From positions 79,930 to 143,929 of the forward strand of contig JADNRX010000118.1 in NCBI GenBank assembly GCA_015501595.1: a DNA stretch of 64,000 nt, in the 5' to 3' direction. Origin of the DNA: Hymenopellis radicata (Eukaryota > Basidiomycota > Agaricomycetes > Agaricales > Physalacriaceae). Positions within the stretch are counted from its first letter, which is position 1. Every line of letters starts with the position of its first letter. The translations under genes were made by a program, and so were the position numbers. Positions 1 to 12,016 of the stretch are shown piece after piece. Below the pieces are notes generated by a model. It was not told the origin of the DNA. It did not search any database and saw only the letters and a list, made by a program, of their open reading frames with translations.

Positions 1-389
1 GTCGATGGTGCCGCCCGCGGAGGGGTCGGGCACGGCCTCGACGATCTCCTTGAGAAAGTCGAGCATTTCCGTCGTTTCGACGGCGTGCTTGAGGTGGTAG
101 GCTTCGACCTTTTTCGAGCCGCGCGCGGCGGTCACTTTGTGCGCCTCCTCGACTATCAGTCCCAGGAACAGTTCTAGGGCTTTGGCTGTACAATCGAGGA
201 TTAATAGGATGACTTTAAGGAACAGGTGCACGCACAGATAACTATTGGCGTCGCCTGCGCTACTTTGCCCACTTCATCGTCTTTTTGCATAATCTTCTTT
301 ATGCGCGCCTGGACTGGCCGTTAGCACGTCAATGTCGGCTGCAACGGGCGTACCACGGGGAATTTAGTTTGTTTATTCTTGCCCTTCAT
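1..389 (-). CDS. NC2 alpha (DRAP1/Bur6-type histone-fold corepressor), 3' part missing
   Basis: Negative cofactor 2 alpha is a nuclear histone-fold protein that pairs with NC2 beta, clamps TBP on promoter DNA and blocks entry of TFIIA and TFIIB. Reading leftwards, exon 1 (389-354) encodes MKGKNKQTKFPV, exon 2 (308-236) encodes ARIKKIMQKDDEVGKVA and more, and exon 3 starts at 185 and runs off the window edge. The joined reading matches the family core: FPxARIKKIMQ at the start of the fold, then the helix ALELFL, then LKHAVE and FLKEIVE. Introns are about 45-50 nt with GT and AG borders, and the first has a CTAAC branch-like site. The start is the first ATG in frame and gives the short basic N-terminus normal for the family. 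The C-terminus lies outside the window. Confidence 0.85.
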
Positions 390-593
390 GACGGTCAGAA
401 GCAAAAGCGCGTAACCCTAACCCTGCACACCAAAATGATATTTAATCTTCTCATCGTTCATTACACGCTCCACGAACAGTCTACCACAGTACAAAGACAG
501 GTGAGGACAAAAATAAACAAACAGACAACAACAACAGCGACGGGGAACGCAGTACTGTACACACTCCCATACATCCCATCAGCCAAGGGGAGC

Positions 594-1270
594 CTATGCA
601 CCCTTGGGAGCCTCCTTCCAGGAGATGGCCTGCTCCTCGCCCATAGCAGAAATAATAGTAACGAGGAGATCCTTGCCTTCGTCAAAGGCCTTGAATCCAA
701 TGTTAGTAGAGGCATAATATCAAAGCGGCTGACTTACGGCGGCAATTTCGTTACCCAAGTCAGACTCGGGAACTTTGACGTCGTCCTTGGAAGTACCATC
801 CTGCGTCATCAAGTTGAGGAATCCGTCGTCAATATTGACGAGCTGGTATTCGTTACGGTGGACGTTGGGGACATCCATGTTGTGGGTGGAGGGCGAGATA
901 TCCTCCAGTTTTTTGCCGGTGAAAATCTGGATTATTAAAATAAAGATAATGAATGGCACGAGACTGATGAAAACAAACATCGATGGCGACAAGATGGACC
1001 TTGGCGTGTCCGTGCTTGCCAGTCTTCGAGGTACTCATGTCGACGATCTTGCAGGGACGGCCTGGACGAGGGTCAGTAAGACCCAGTAGCAGTAAATAGT
1101 GCAACCTTTGATGACGACGTGCCCGTTCTTGCGGAGAGCAGAGCACTGCATGGGAAAGGTCGCGCTGGCGCCGGCGCTGGCCTGGGAACTGTGTAAGGAG
1201 CGACGGCGGCGACGATGGATATTGATCTGACCTGCTCGAAAACCTGGTTGTGCTGCTCGTCGTCGCTCAT
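594..1270 (-). CDS. eIF5A: Translation factor eIF5A
   Basis: eIF5A binds the ribosomal E site and helps peptide bonds form at poor sequences such as proline runs, and it aids termination. Five exons join in frame (1270-1232, 1181-1106, 1061-979, 926-738, 689-594) to give 160 residues, the usual eukaryotic length. The hypusine loop [12 protein letters not shown] is intact, and its modified lysine would be residue 54 (the K in TGKHG). The OB-fold segment [20 protein letters not shown] and the C-terminal ISAMGEEQA are also clear. The start at 1270 gives a short acidic N-terminus MSDDEQHN. The gene is head-to-head with the LIM gene across 164 bp. No break was seen. Confidence 0.96.
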
Positions 1271-1434
1271 TTTGATAGAGAGGGTAGATGGGAATCGATG
1301 AGATTATGGGGAGAAGATGATGATGATGGAACTGAAAAATTTGAAAACTTGCCGTTTAAAAATTAAAACTCCGCTCCACCCATCCGAGCCGCCGGTGGCG
1401 ATGCGTGACTCGATTCCTTCTCATCGTTACTATC
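1271..1434. promoter_or_regulatory. Shared divergent promoter, eIF5A / LIM gene
   Basis: Only 164 bp separate the two divergent start codons, so both promoters must lie here or overlap the 5' ends. The stretch is AT-rich near 1340-1375. I see no clear TATA box. Confidence 0.45.
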
Positions 1435-2063
1435 ATGTACGCCACACCCCGTTGCGCAAAGTGCGACAGTCCTGTCTACGCCGCCGAGCAAGTCCTCGGT
1501 CCCGCTAGAAAGCCCTACCACAAGCCTTGTCTGGCGTGTACACACTGCAACAAGCGCCTTGATTCCTTGTCATTGCTCGAGCATGATACAGAGCCCTTTT
1601 GCAAGCCGTGCCATGTCAAGGCATTCGGTACCGTAGATCTGCGCAGTGCAAACCTACCCACCGTACCATCGTCGCCGTCGCGCGAGCGCCCGACGACGCC
1701 TATCCAAGCCGCAGTAACCGGTCCTGCTCCTCCGCTGCGCACCTCCCCCATCAGACCATTCACAACGGGCTCACCCCGCTTTGTGGCGCCAGCTACACCC
1801 AGATGCGCTGTTTGCGACAAGCCAGTGTATCATGCAGAAATGGTATGTCCAACTTCAAGTTGCGACGCATCGCATCCATCTAACCGCGTCTCCAGGTACG
1901 CGCTCTTGGTCGGCCCTACCATCGGCCGTGCCTCCGCTGCTCCTCGTGTAAATCCACACTGGATCCAGCCCGTCTTACTGACCATGACGGCGTCCCCATG
2001 TGTACCCGCTGCCATTCCAAAGAGCATGGCGGCAAGTATATGGTTGGTGTTGGCGGCCGATAG
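1435..2063 (+). CDS. Two-LIM-domain protein
   Basis: LIM domains are double zinc fingers that bind protein partners, often of the actin cytoskeleton or transcription complexes. Exons 1435-1842 and 1896-2063 join in frame to 191 residues. The first LIM domain begins near residue 7 with CAKC and continues through HKPCLACTHC to CKPCH. The second begins near residue 120 with CAVC, crosses the intron (which falls inside the first finger), and continues through HRPCLRCSSC to MCTRCH. A Ser/Pro/Thr-rich linker of about 50 residues lies between them. The organisation resembles cysteine-rich (CRP) proteins with LIM domains only. An upstream in-frame GTG at 1405 exists, but the ATG at 1435 places the first zinc ligands where CRP proteins have them. 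The partner is unknown. Confidence 0.82.
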
Positions 2064-2213
2064 ATATCTATGCCTTGTGTATCATTATCTGCTGTATCTA
2101 CTTATGTTATCCTCTGTATGTATCTGTCTAGTACACAACCTAATCCATATATCTTGCAAGAAGAGCGGTGATTGCCTTTCTGAGAGCAAACTCCCACGCT
2201 TACTCCCCTTTGA

Positions 2214-5200
2214 ATGTCGACCACCAAGGACAAGTATTACTGGGCCCAACTCCGGGCAGCGTTGACCGCAGGGCAGTGGTCGTCGCCGTTCCCAGCGACC
2301 GCGCCGAATGGCACTCGACTGTCGTGGTCCGAACTGTTTCGCAAGTTTAACAAACACTGCAAAGGCTTCTTGGACGTCACCGAGGTAGCGTCCCAGACAC
2401 ATGCCCTGGCTCTGCTGCTGTCGTCGAAATCCATAGAAGACGATGACAACGATAAGGCAGATGGTGCCGAATACGCGCTCGACATTGGCGACGAATGCAT
2501 TCTTCCCGAGGAACGCCAGCCCGAGGCGCAGACGGGGTACGAAACACTCAAAAAGCTCGAGTCGTCCAACTTTGACGTGCGTCTCTATACCTTTTCTATT
2601 AAATCCCTAATCCCCATTACAGACTCTAAACTTTGCTCTGGCATACTACGCATACGCCCTCGGGAACCCCTCTGAATGTCTCGCGCACCTCGGCAAAGTC
2701 CCCGACGTCGTGCACGTCCAGAACCACATCCCGCTGCCCGAGACGCTGCGCGCGAGCGCCATGACGCTGACCCTCCCCAGCACCACCGACTCGTCGATAT
2801 CGTCTGTAGCCGCCAGCGTGTTCTCCGACGCCTCCATCTCCATCCCGGAGATCAGAGACGGACGCGCATGGGCGCTCACAGAGACGTTCCGGAGCCTCTG
2901 CCTGCAGGGCATGTCCAACGAGAAGCTCTTCCCAAACGACCTCCGCAAGGCCGCGAAATCCTACTCGGCAGCGGTCCCCTTGTTGACCATTGTGGAATCG
3001 GAGACGACGGCCGCGGTCGCCCCTACGACGTCGGGCAAGGTCGATTTTGCGGCCTTTACGCGATTTCGGGAGCTCTGGAGGTGGGTGGAGCGCCTGATAT
3101 GGCGCGCGGTGGCGTTGGCGTCGCGTACGAGCAATGTCTTGGAGGGAGAGTCGACGCTTTGGACGTGGTTTGGCCATTATTCGACGTGCAGCTCTTATTG
3201 GCCGAGCAATTTTAGGACGGGCCATCGGTCGGCGATATCTGTGCTGTATCTCAGGGCGTTGATCATCCGTCACGGACACGCGCCGCCCCCGACGCGGATC
3301 AGTAAACCGCCGTTGTGGTTGTCGGTGGCGAGAGGTGTTGTGCAGGAGTATCGGGCTATCCTGAGTGTTTCGACAAAGTTTCCCAAGGCTGGTGAGAGGA
3401 ATACAAAGGTGGAAGAGTTTGTGGATCTTTGCGTTGGCATCTGGGAGGCGAGTGGCGTAGTTGGAGAATATGCTGGTTGGGTTTTGGATGTAAGGAATGG
3501 TTGAAGATTCGGTATCATGTACTGACTTGCGCGCGCGTCTAGGTCTTATGGTGGGCGACGCGGATGACGTTCAACTCTTACCGGATACTTCGACACATGA
3601 CGAGGCTTCTACACGTATCTGGGGACATCAACCTGGCCAAACGCACGCTTCGCTTGTATGTGCAAGTGGTCTCCAAGGCATGGCAGGCTGGTGATGCCGG
3701 TGTCGGTGTCGATGCAGACACGGACCAGAAGTGGGTGGAGACACTCGTGTATGGAATACGCTTGTTGTGCAGGAACGCGTCTTCTTTGAGTGGATTGGAT
3801 GGTATCGAGGATGTGAGGGAGGCGGAGAGTTTGATTGAAAAGGCTCACTCGCGCTTGGACAAGGAAAACAAAGTGCTCAGTGCGAGTCTTTTGTTGGCAG
3901 AGGGCATCTGCCAATCGGTTTATGCCTTGAAACGTCAGTTGACTCTTGTGCGTTCAATATCTGTATACTCATTTTTACGAACAGAACAAGATCCACATTT
4001 GCGCGGCCCACGACTCGTTGAAGCTCATGCGCTTATCCAACGTTCAATTGATACACATCCGACCGCGTCTGCATATTATCACCTCGCACTGTCTTTTGCT
4101 CGGTCCGGGAAACAGCAGGATATGCAGCAAGCCATTGTCAACGCTGGTCTGGCTGTGGAACACGACTCGAAAGATATACGATACTGGCATTTACTGGGTC
4201 TGTTATCAGCCGCGACGGAGGAGTGGGAAGCTGCACAGATTACATTGGAGACGGCAGTGTCTATGGAGCAAGTGCCGGGTGATAATGGTCTTCCTGACGG
4301 CGCGGTGTTATTGAACGTACCACATACAAACGGTCGCGCACCGATTGATGGACTCCCTCCGACGGGCAATGGTCATTTGAACGGGTCGGACGAGGTGTCG
4401 CTTGTGTATCTTCTAGGAAAGGACGAGAAAAGTATACCGCCGGCTGCGGATTTGCTCCGTCCAGCACAGGACCAGGTGTACCCATCGCAGTCGCAAAGGT
4501 TTGAGGAGGCGCTGCAGTTGAGGATGACGCAGATTGCGTTGGCGGAGATGGTGGAGGGGGCGGAAGGGGCGGCTGAGAAGTTGCCGGAGATCTTTACGTG
4601 GATTGCGGATCGGAAGGGGACGTCGTCCCAGACCCAGACTGGTAGGTCCTTTGCTTATTTGCTTATTCAAGGACGCTCATCCAGTCTCAAGCACGGAGCT
4701 CTTTGGATGGCGGCCGTGCGCCGACCATGGAACTCAAGTCGCCTTCGGAGCTTGTACTTCCGCCTCCTGTTATCCATGAAATTCCGGAAGAACCAGACGA
4801 ACGACGGTATTCACTGGCTACGCCCATGTCGCCCTCGATAGCTACCGGATCGGCTGATTTGTTGCCTGTGCCACCTATGTCGATAACTATATCTCCTGCG
4901 ACTCCGGATGAACAGGCGAGTGTGGAGGAGAGACAAAAGGGGAGGGATAGTAAGGATAGCGAGAGGGATCGGGAAAGGACGCTTAAGCGGCAGCCGCAAG
5001 ATACGCCTGACCGGGACGCGTCGACTTCGAAGAAGGTGCAGCAGATGCTGAAGAGCCAGGTGCACAAGAGTGGTGCGCGGATTAGCACGATATCGAAGAA
5101 GATTGGGAACGGTGTGGTGAGGAATGGGAGTTTGAAGAGGTCGAATTCTACACCAGGTGAGGAGGTCCAGCAAATTTCCGTGTTTTCTTACTCATGTGAT

Positions 5201-5926
5201 GATGGCCAAGACTTTCATGCTGTGCTGCGAAACACGTCCTATCAGGCGTCGTCTATACATTCTCGGACACGGCTGAGCTCGCTCATCAAGCCTGCGGATT
5301 CGGTCGTCAGCGAGTCGCCGCCTCCGCCGCCGAGCGCGATACTTGCCCCGCAGACGCGGCTGAACCAGCGCACCGCGCGGGAGACGCGGCTGTTGAGCGA
5401 TGTGTGGCTGATGTCTGCTGCGACGTTCCGGCGTCTCGGGAAGATTGAGCAGGCCAAGGGCGCGATACAGGAGGCTGAGGTGCGGGATGAGAGCAATCCG
5501 GGGGTATGGGTGCAGGTGAGGCGACACTCCTTTCTTTCCGTCTGTCGCCCTAAAACTAAAACTGGTTTTTGAAAGCTGGGTCTGTATCATGTGGCGCTGG
5601 GGCACCGGCAGGAGGCGCTCGACGCGTTCCAAAAGGCGCTGTTCATCGCGCCGGACAATGTGCCGGCGACGGTGCACATGTGCGGGCTGTACCTGTCTGC
5701 GCCCGGGTCGGCGGACAGCGACAGCGTGGACCTTGCGGCGGGGATGCTGGGGCATCTGACGCGCGGCGCGGGGTGGGATGTGCCCGAGGCGTGGTACTAT
5801 TTGGCCAAGGCGTATGCGGCGCAGGGCCGGCATCCGCAGGAGCGGGAGAGTCTGAGTTTGGCGCTGGCGTTGTCGGAGAGCCGGGGGGTGAGGGAGATTG
5901 GGGCGGCGTTGGGGTGGTGTTTGTGA
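2214..5926 (+). CDS. TPR-repeat protein of TTC7/Ypp1 type
   Basis: Seven exons (2214-2576, 2623-3489, 3543-3933, 3985-4641, 4692-5156, 5211-5515, 5576-5926) join in one frame to about 1,132 residues. The C-terminal 250 residues form clear TPR helices (ATFRRLGKIEQAKGAIQEAE, then LGLYHVALGHRQEALDAFQ, then AWYYLAKAYAAQGRHPQE) and end in the short motif GAALGWCL. The middle has further TPR-like helices around residues 400-570, then a long Ser/Pro/charged linker before the final TPRs. This arrangement resembles the TTC7/Ypp1 family, which with Efr3 holds the PI 4-kinase Stt4 at the plasma membrane. The TPR fold is secure; the family name rests on overall layout and C-terminal style. The acceptor at 4690-4691 was chosen over the one at 4684 because only it keeps the frame. 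Confidence 0.7.
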
Positions 5927-6449
5927 TTTTTTTTGCTTTTTATATACCCCCGGATCATTTATGGTGTGTTTTATGATATAATACTTAGTTGGGGTGTAAT
6001 GGTTTTTGTTCGTGGACACTGGACAGTGATTTTTGTTGCCACGTGATCGAGACTGGTTTTGGGCCTGGCGAAGAGAACGCGTTGTCTTCGCGTGGAATGC
6101 AGCGTGAAAGCGAGCTTTGAACGGCGAGGCCGATAAGGGCGTGTGGAAAAGCAGCTTTGTGATTGAAATGCGCATCACACAGAGATACATAGACCGATTC
6201 CCAGAGCGTCAAATTTTGGGCACGAGTCAACCATCCACGGCATAGCAGCCCCATTGGTATACGCATAATACACGCCTGTACATATTTCCAGGAGGAACTA
6301 AAGAGAAATGAAGGGAGTGCTCGATGCTCGCGGTGCTTGCACAAGTTACATAGAAGGTTGAGTCTGCAACTTGCTTAAGTATGCAGTAACTGAATAAACA
6401 ATAATTTATATTGCAGAAATAAAATGGGTACAGGTCAAGAAGAATGGCA
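5927..6449. other. Intergenic, no gene seen
   Basis: This is the 3' flank of the TPR gene followed by AT-rich DNA. Open frames on the minus strand at 5985-6344 lack family features or splice support. I see no RNA gene. Confidence 0.5.
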
Positions 6450-7560
6450 TCCTAGCGATTGGTTTGGTAGGTTCGGAGCAAGCCCTTGCTTCGGGCCCGG
6501 GAACCGGGGCACCTCGCAGAGGGGCTTGCTTCAAGATGATCGGAATCATACCTCATGTTTCTGGCACTGTACAGGCCTCAATTTTAGATGAATTGCCTTA
6601 CTTCAAAGTTGTATTCTCTTCATAAGATACTCATGAAGCATTGTGTAAAATTTATTTGAAGCCAACGGGCAAGAAAAAATAGCTAGTTGCCCGCCAATCC
6701 GTGTCACATGCCTAATTGATGGAATCTACATTGAAGGTATCCAATTAGTACAACAGGTCTGGAGGTCTCTCTGGGAGGCTGGAAAGTCTAATTATCATCT
6801 CATAAATGTGCAGACAGAAATCCAGCAGCTAGGTTTCAATGTGGAACAAAGCACAGATATTTTGACTGTGTTCTCACGGAAATGTCACACTGTGACACCT
6901 GCTCATCGACGCGTCGTGGCTTGCCGTGTCTTGCTCTGGCTCTCAATGAGCCCATTCACATATGTGTAAGACATAAATCACTTGTATCTACTGCCTGGCA
7001 GTTTCCCAGAGTGCTCTGAACATGTTGAGTCGAACACTCTGTAGTAGAGTAGGTGCGCGTAATAGGGTCCGAGATGTCCGCGACGCGAGTTTAATCACCT
7101 CGTCGAGATGGCTGTACAGATTGGATGCCCCTTAGCTTTGGTATACTGGCGGCCTAAGCATGGTAGATGATGGCTCCAACTTGGCAAGTGTATCCTGTAC
7201 CTAGTTCTTGAATACTGGCTTGTACAACATGCTCAGGTGAATTTAGACATTTTCACCACAATGTCAGACGTGATTTAAAAGCCCTAGCATTGACGATGAG
7301 AAATCTGAGTAGAGCAAACTATTACTCTACATCGAAAGATCATTTTCGTTCCCTAGAGGCAGTGGGAACAACCGAGCACTGAGGCGGTAGACGCGGAATA
7401 GATGCCCTATGGTTTGACCCATCTTGCAGCAAGCCCCTTCAGGAAGTAGGTGCTCGCCAAATAATGCCAAACAAAATAGATACAAACAGCACCGACCAAT
7501 CAGATCATGAAGGGGCTTGAACCGAACCTATTGGTTTGGTTGTTGTTGGGTTGGTTTGAT
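6450..7560. repeat. ORF-poor fold-back type inverted repeat
   Basis: The left end (about 6452-6545) and the reverse complement of the right end (about 7405-7545) share TAGGTTCGG, GCAAGCCC and GGGGCTTGCTNCAAGATG in the same order. Each end can also fold on itself, because GCAAGCCC and GGGGCTTGC are inverted copies about 50-100 bp apart. The roughly 850 bp between them have no open frame of note. This looks like a decayed non-autonomous element. No target duplication was identified. Confidence 0.4.
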
Positions 7561-7601
7561 TTGGTTTGATTTGGTTTGGTTTGGTTTGGTTTGGTTTGGT
7601 G
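7539..7601 (+). repeat. TTTGG-type microsatellite
   Basis: A short run of about ten TTTGG/TTGAT units with slight interruptions, directly right of the fold-back repeat. Confidence 0.8.
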
Positions 7602-7904
7602 TAAAGGTTGCCAAGTGGCTGAGCAGAACCCTAGACCAGGTCGGGCAACTCGGCGTGGGTCACGGATGATCTGTGAGTCTCAGCCCAATCGCTGGGATGT
7701 CATTCTTCTTCTTCTCAGCCCTGATAAATAAGTAGGAAAATATAAGTTAACCGGAAGAGAAACCTAACCAGACCGCCTCTAGTATATAATACCAGAGGTC
7801 CCCCCATCGCGAGTGACAGGGAAGGAACAGCCCGTTCGTCGACAACTGCTGTAGTTGGCAGCCATCGTTGGAGTTATCAGCACATCAGCAGGTGAAAGTT
7901 GCCT

Positions 7905-8241
7905 CCACATAGGGTTTGAAGGTTAGGTTAGGTTACGGTTAGACCCCCTCAGTCAGGTCTAACCGTAACAGTAACCATAACCAAGTACGCTAATGTCTGT
8001 TAACCGTAACTGTAACCACTGATAACTGTCATTAACCGCTAACCGGTTATTTTTCCGGTTAGGTTAGCGGTTATAACTGGTTATAACCGCTTTTCCGGTT
8101 TAACCGGTTATAACCGGTTAACAACCGGTTTAACCGATCATACTTCACTCAAAAAGGGCAGCAGGAGGGTTTGAACGCCCGCATACCGCACATATTAGTT
8201 AGAAGTATGACTCATTACCAACTGGGCCACCGCCGCCGCAG
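7905..8241 (-). mobile_element. tRNA-headed SINE-like element, copy 1
   Basis: Read on the minus strand, the element starts with CTGCGGCGGCGG and then shows a pol III A box (GTGGCCCAGTTGGT) and, about 45 bp on, a B-box-like GCGTTCAAACCC. The body consists of irregular repeats built on AACCGGTTATAACCGGTT and TAACCGTAAC, ending in AACCTAACCTTCAAACCCTA. Copy 2 at 25574-25952 has the same three-part order. A tRNA-like head with internal promoter boxes is the hallmark of SINEs. The acceptor stem does not pair, so this is not a working tRNA. Confidence 0.6.
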
Positions 8242-8398
8242 AATCTCATACTTGAGATGGTTTTTATTCTCAATGCACTCAAACTCAACTTGGAAAAAAA
8301 AAAGAGTAATCCAAGTCTTAATGATTACTCTATCTCGTGCTGAATATTCATGCATAATTAACCAACACAATAAATGATTAACATACGGCATGAAATAA
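8242..8398. other. 3' flank of TET/JBP gene
   Basis: AT-rich flank with one copy (near 8379) of the recurrent AATGATTAAC word. No gene seen. Confidence 0.4.
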
Positions 8399-10005
8399 CT
8401 ACATGATCTTGGGGAAATACTTCAAACTGTCCATCCACCGAGTAGAGTGGTCGCGCTCCGCCTGCTCCAAGATCTCGTCCGACGCCTCATGTTCAAAAGC
8501 CAACTTGGTGCGGAATCCATGGTACACCCAGCGGAAAAGTCCTCCTGGAGAATACTGCGTGATTGAGTAGCGCGTCTCTCCTTGCGCAAGAGGCAGATTC
8601 CAGTGGGTAACGATGGCGGAGGGAATGAAAATGGAGGTTCCTGCTGGAAAGTCAATTACCAGCTTGAACTCATCGAGAACAAGCTGTGCGCTGCGATTGG
8701 GATCAAATAACCCAAACGGAGACACAGGGCACCATCCAGGGGGCCTATTGGCACGATCACGATGAGGGATGGTGACGGTGCGTGGCCCCACATTCACCGT
8801 AATGAGGGAGAACACCGAATTCACGAAGTTGCGGCGCAGCGTGTGATCCCGCTTGGTGACTGCATCCAAGGTGTCCGCATAGGAGTGGTACATCAAGGGA
8901 TTATGAGTGCGAAAGAGGCCTGGAAGACAATCAGGGATAATAGAAAAAAGGAAGAAATGATTAACGGACAGTTAATCCAACCGGAAAGACGTTGTACCAG
9001 AGGGTGCGCAATGAAGTCGTCCATGAAGGACCGCACTGACTTGCTGCATGCTCGATTCACAGGATACTAAGAGGGAAAGTCAGCCTTCATAAGAAAATGA
9101 TTAACAGAAAGAAAGAACTTACTTCCTCTCCTCCTCCGTAGCCCACCCCACTAGCGGGGGCGGGAAAGCGTCCACGACGATGGACGCACATCTTCTTAGG
9201 AAACCTGACTCCTCGCTTGCGCGCTTCAATAAAGCGCGGAATGCCCTGCACCACCTCATTCCAGGACTCGCCACGCGGTTTACCCCCAGCAGTCCTAGTA
9301 AATGCCCCTCGCAATCAACCAAGGGCACACATGCACCCTCCTCCCACTGCTGCTTAGAGGGAACCCATTTAATGTGGCGGTACCCTCGGGCCACTAAATC
9401 CCCCAACTGGGAACGGCTTGGAGGAGGGGGCGTCTCGCGTCGCACAGCAAATCCTGACGAGTCGACGGGGGCATCATCAGATAGGCGATATTGGGTAAGT
9501 GGGATGGGTGACGCGCGCTCTCGGACGCGCTGCAGGGCGACAAGCTTGAGAGAGGTCTTGGACGCCGCCTCAGCGCGTTCAACGCGTCGTCGGTGTTTGG
9601 AGCGTCTCTTAGCAGAGTTGTCCTGCGAGGGAGGCGGTGTTTCTGGGGGTGACGCGTCGGTGCAGGATCTGGCGGCGCCGATGGCGTTAGGATGGATGAT
9701 GTGGCGATGGGTGGAGATGGAGGCGATAGCGGGGGCGAAGAGGATGCTGCGGGGAGCTCATCCGAGAAGTCCCAAGCGGCATCTGGCAGCAGGTCGGCCT
9801 CAGACGCACCGTAGCGGTCGAGGGCGTCCGAGTTGTCGTCGCCCAAATCGTCGCTGTCGGCATCCTCCTCGGTGGCATCGCCGGCGTCCTCAAAGTCCTC
9901 TTGCTGCTGACGGAGCAGATCCGCCACCCGCACCGCTGGGCAGACCACCGGGGCATCCAGGACGAAAGGCGAAAATTCGTTGCCAGAGCGCAGAGTGCGC
10001 AACAT
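8399..10005 (-). CDS. TET/JBP-like 2-oxoglutarate/Fe(II) dioxygenase (transposon-associated fungal type)
   Basis: TET/JBP enzymes oxidise 5-methylcytosine or thymine in DNA using Fe(II) and 2-oxoglutarate. Fungal versions expanded together with KDZ-type transposons. Exons 10005-9123, 9066-8982 and 8919-8399 give the family core: GVGYGGGEE, then NVGPRTVTIPHRDRAN with the Fe ligands H and D in HRD, then FDPNRSAQLVL, FPAGTSIFIPSAIVTHWN with the distal Fe ligand H, ETRYSITQYSPGGLFRWV with the co-substrate-binding R. The N-terminal 200 residues are acidic and Pro/Ser-rich. Two frame problems exist in the first exon. One lies between about 9600 and 9750. The other is at a C5 run (9283-9287); one more base there would join VDCEGHLLGLLG to SWNEVVQGIPRF. 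A 38-nt intron is the alternative. All catalytic residues are present. Confidence 0.75.
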
Positions 10006-10562
10006 CTACAGAAAATGTTCAGCATGGGCACTCCACATGAAAACAAATCAACACGGTCAAGAAAAAAGATGCGCCTTGCGGGGCAGCCACGTCCCAAGGT
10101 CGAGTCATGGCGCGCCGCCAGCGCATCTCCCAAGTCGCGTCTGTGTCCCGGTCATCCGCGTCCCAAGGTCAGGTCACGGAGAGCAGAATACACAGACAAA
10201 GACGAAGAACAAGGAGACAAAGAGAGAAGGCAGACTTACGAGGGCAGCACAACAGGATCAACAAGAACTCAGATGATGGTGGGATGAAGGCAAGAGTGCT
10301 AGATTACAGCAACAAATAGTATACAAACGAGGGCATGTGACTCAAACACGGTCATGTGAACAAAATCCTACTGTTTTTACCATCATAAATTTATGAATCT
10401 CTCATCAAAAAACTTTGGTATAAGTACACTGTAGGTATAAATACAACACTATATAAATCCTATACATACGCACTAAGCTACGAAGTCCCATAAAGTCTCA
10501 AGAAGCCAGCTAAATAAACGAATAACAGACAATTAAAGTCCAAGAAGAAAGAACCGGCAAAG
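10006..10562. other. Spacer between TET/JBP and companion gene
   Basis: On the minus strand a plausible 5'-UTR intron (donor GTAAGT near 10235, acceptor CTGTAG at 10006) precedes the TET/JBP start. Two imperfect copies of CCTTGGGACG lie within that intron. The stretch 10280-10560 is AT-rich, with no gene seen. Confidence 0.35.
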
Positions 10563-12016
10563 TCACCCCCGCTTTCTCTTTTTTCCACCAGCTCCGCCGT
10601 TTGCCTTTTTGGCAGCACGCTCCCGCTGCTTCGCCAATCGCGCTACCTCCTTTTTCGCCACCTTCTCCTCCTCGGTATAACTTGCACGCAACCTAAAACT
10701 TATTAGCACTGAAATAAAAATGATTAACAGACTTACCTTTGCATTCCTCGCCTTGCGGATTCCTTTTGGGCGACATCTCGAGGGAGGCGTGTTTCACCTT
10801 TTCTCGGACGCCCTCTAGGGCGCAACGCCAGCTCCGGCGCATCCACGGTTGCAGGAGTTCGGCTCGGTCCCGCTACCGCCTGACGAGCGCGCTTGCGTGG
10901 GCGCTCATCCTCTTCCTCATCGTCGTTCTCCAGCTCGTCATGCTGGTCCTCATAGTCATCTGGGTCGGGAGGGGAAGTGTAGGCGGGTGAGAGAGCGGTG
11001 ATGTTGGGGACAGGCAGCGTGGCACGCCGAGCAGCGCGTTGAGCGCGAAGTGAGGCTGCAGGCACGTTCGACCTGGGTGCGGGCACATTCGGCCTTCCTG
11101 GAGGAAGACCGGGGGGCCTCTGATCTTGGCAGGAGAACGCGGAGGAGGAGCAGGAGATGGAGACGGCGTTGGGGTAGCAGCAGGAAGAGGAGAGGGCGTT
11201 GGTGTGGGGATACTCGGCGGAGGACCATAGGAAGGCGACCGCGTTGGCATACGGGCAGGAGAAGCACTACGGCTTGGGGTCTGGAATTCCCAAGCACCTG
11301 TGCAGGCCGTCGCACTGCCGTAGGGAACAGTCCAATCATAAGACGGATCCCAATGCAGGCGTGGACGATTTTGAAAGCGAGAGGGAGTGGGAGCAAGGAT
11401 GGGAGGCTCTTCAGGCGCTGGTGAAGGCAGCGGGGTTGCTTGTGGGGATGGAGGGGGCTTTGGGCGCCGAGATACCCTGGAAGCTCAGAGCGCGAGAGAG
11501 AATCCAGGATGTAGGGAAAGGGATCGCCTTCCCACACCTCGCCAGGTTCCAGAACCATAGCAGGGCCCGGAAAATCTGGAGGCGGGGGCGCGTCGCTCGG
11601 AACATACAAATGAACCTCGCCGGGCTGCAGCGTGTCTGGATGAAGAGTGGCGGCGAGATCCTCGAATAGGCTAGGACTCGCAGAACGACTTGGGACAAAG
11701 TCCACGTCCAAGTCGTCCTGCGCATCTGAAAATTCATTAGTATCTGGCCTAGACAAAATAAAACAATGTACCACGCACCGGTAAAAGCAGAAATACGCCG
11801 AATGAGACGAAAACCGCGAATGAATTGCAGTGCCCGAGCCCGCACCCATCGATCGCGCAGCGGACAGTCTCCTAGAGGCTGCGCAGCGATATACGCCCTC
11901 AACGCCGGCAAAGTCAACGAGTCGTGGCCATCCACTTCGAGAGGCGGCATGCGCGGCGGCAATCCCGGTAGCTCTGGCAGGGACACCAGATCCCAAGTCG
12001 ATTCATCCGCGGGGTT
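10563..12016 (-). pseudogene. Companion gene of the TET/JBP gene, downstream part, split by element A
   Basis: The function is not recognised. Exons (12016-11797, 11725-10737, 10692-10563) encode a helical segment (LPALRAYIAAQPLGDCPLRD), a long Pro/Ser/Thr-rich region, an acidic stretch (DEEEDERPRKRARQ), an AT-hook-like RPRGRPRKGE, and a basic Lys-rich tail ending KKRKRG. This suggests a nuclear, DNA-binding protein. The reading frame continues upstream without an ATG into the GCATCAGG terminus of element A and resumes at 17182-17367. A further one-base break lies at a six-base G run (11111-11116); one more base would join AKIRGPP to GLPPGRPNV. Intron 10736-10693 carries the AATGATTAAC word. 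It lies tail-to-head with the TET/JBP gene on the same strand, so the two probably belong to one transposon lineage. Confidence 0.5.

Noticed and set aside
9180..10040. Long plus-strand open frame of 286 codons
   Set aside because: It is the shadow of the TET/JBP first exon, GC-rich in third positions on the opposite strand, with no motif.
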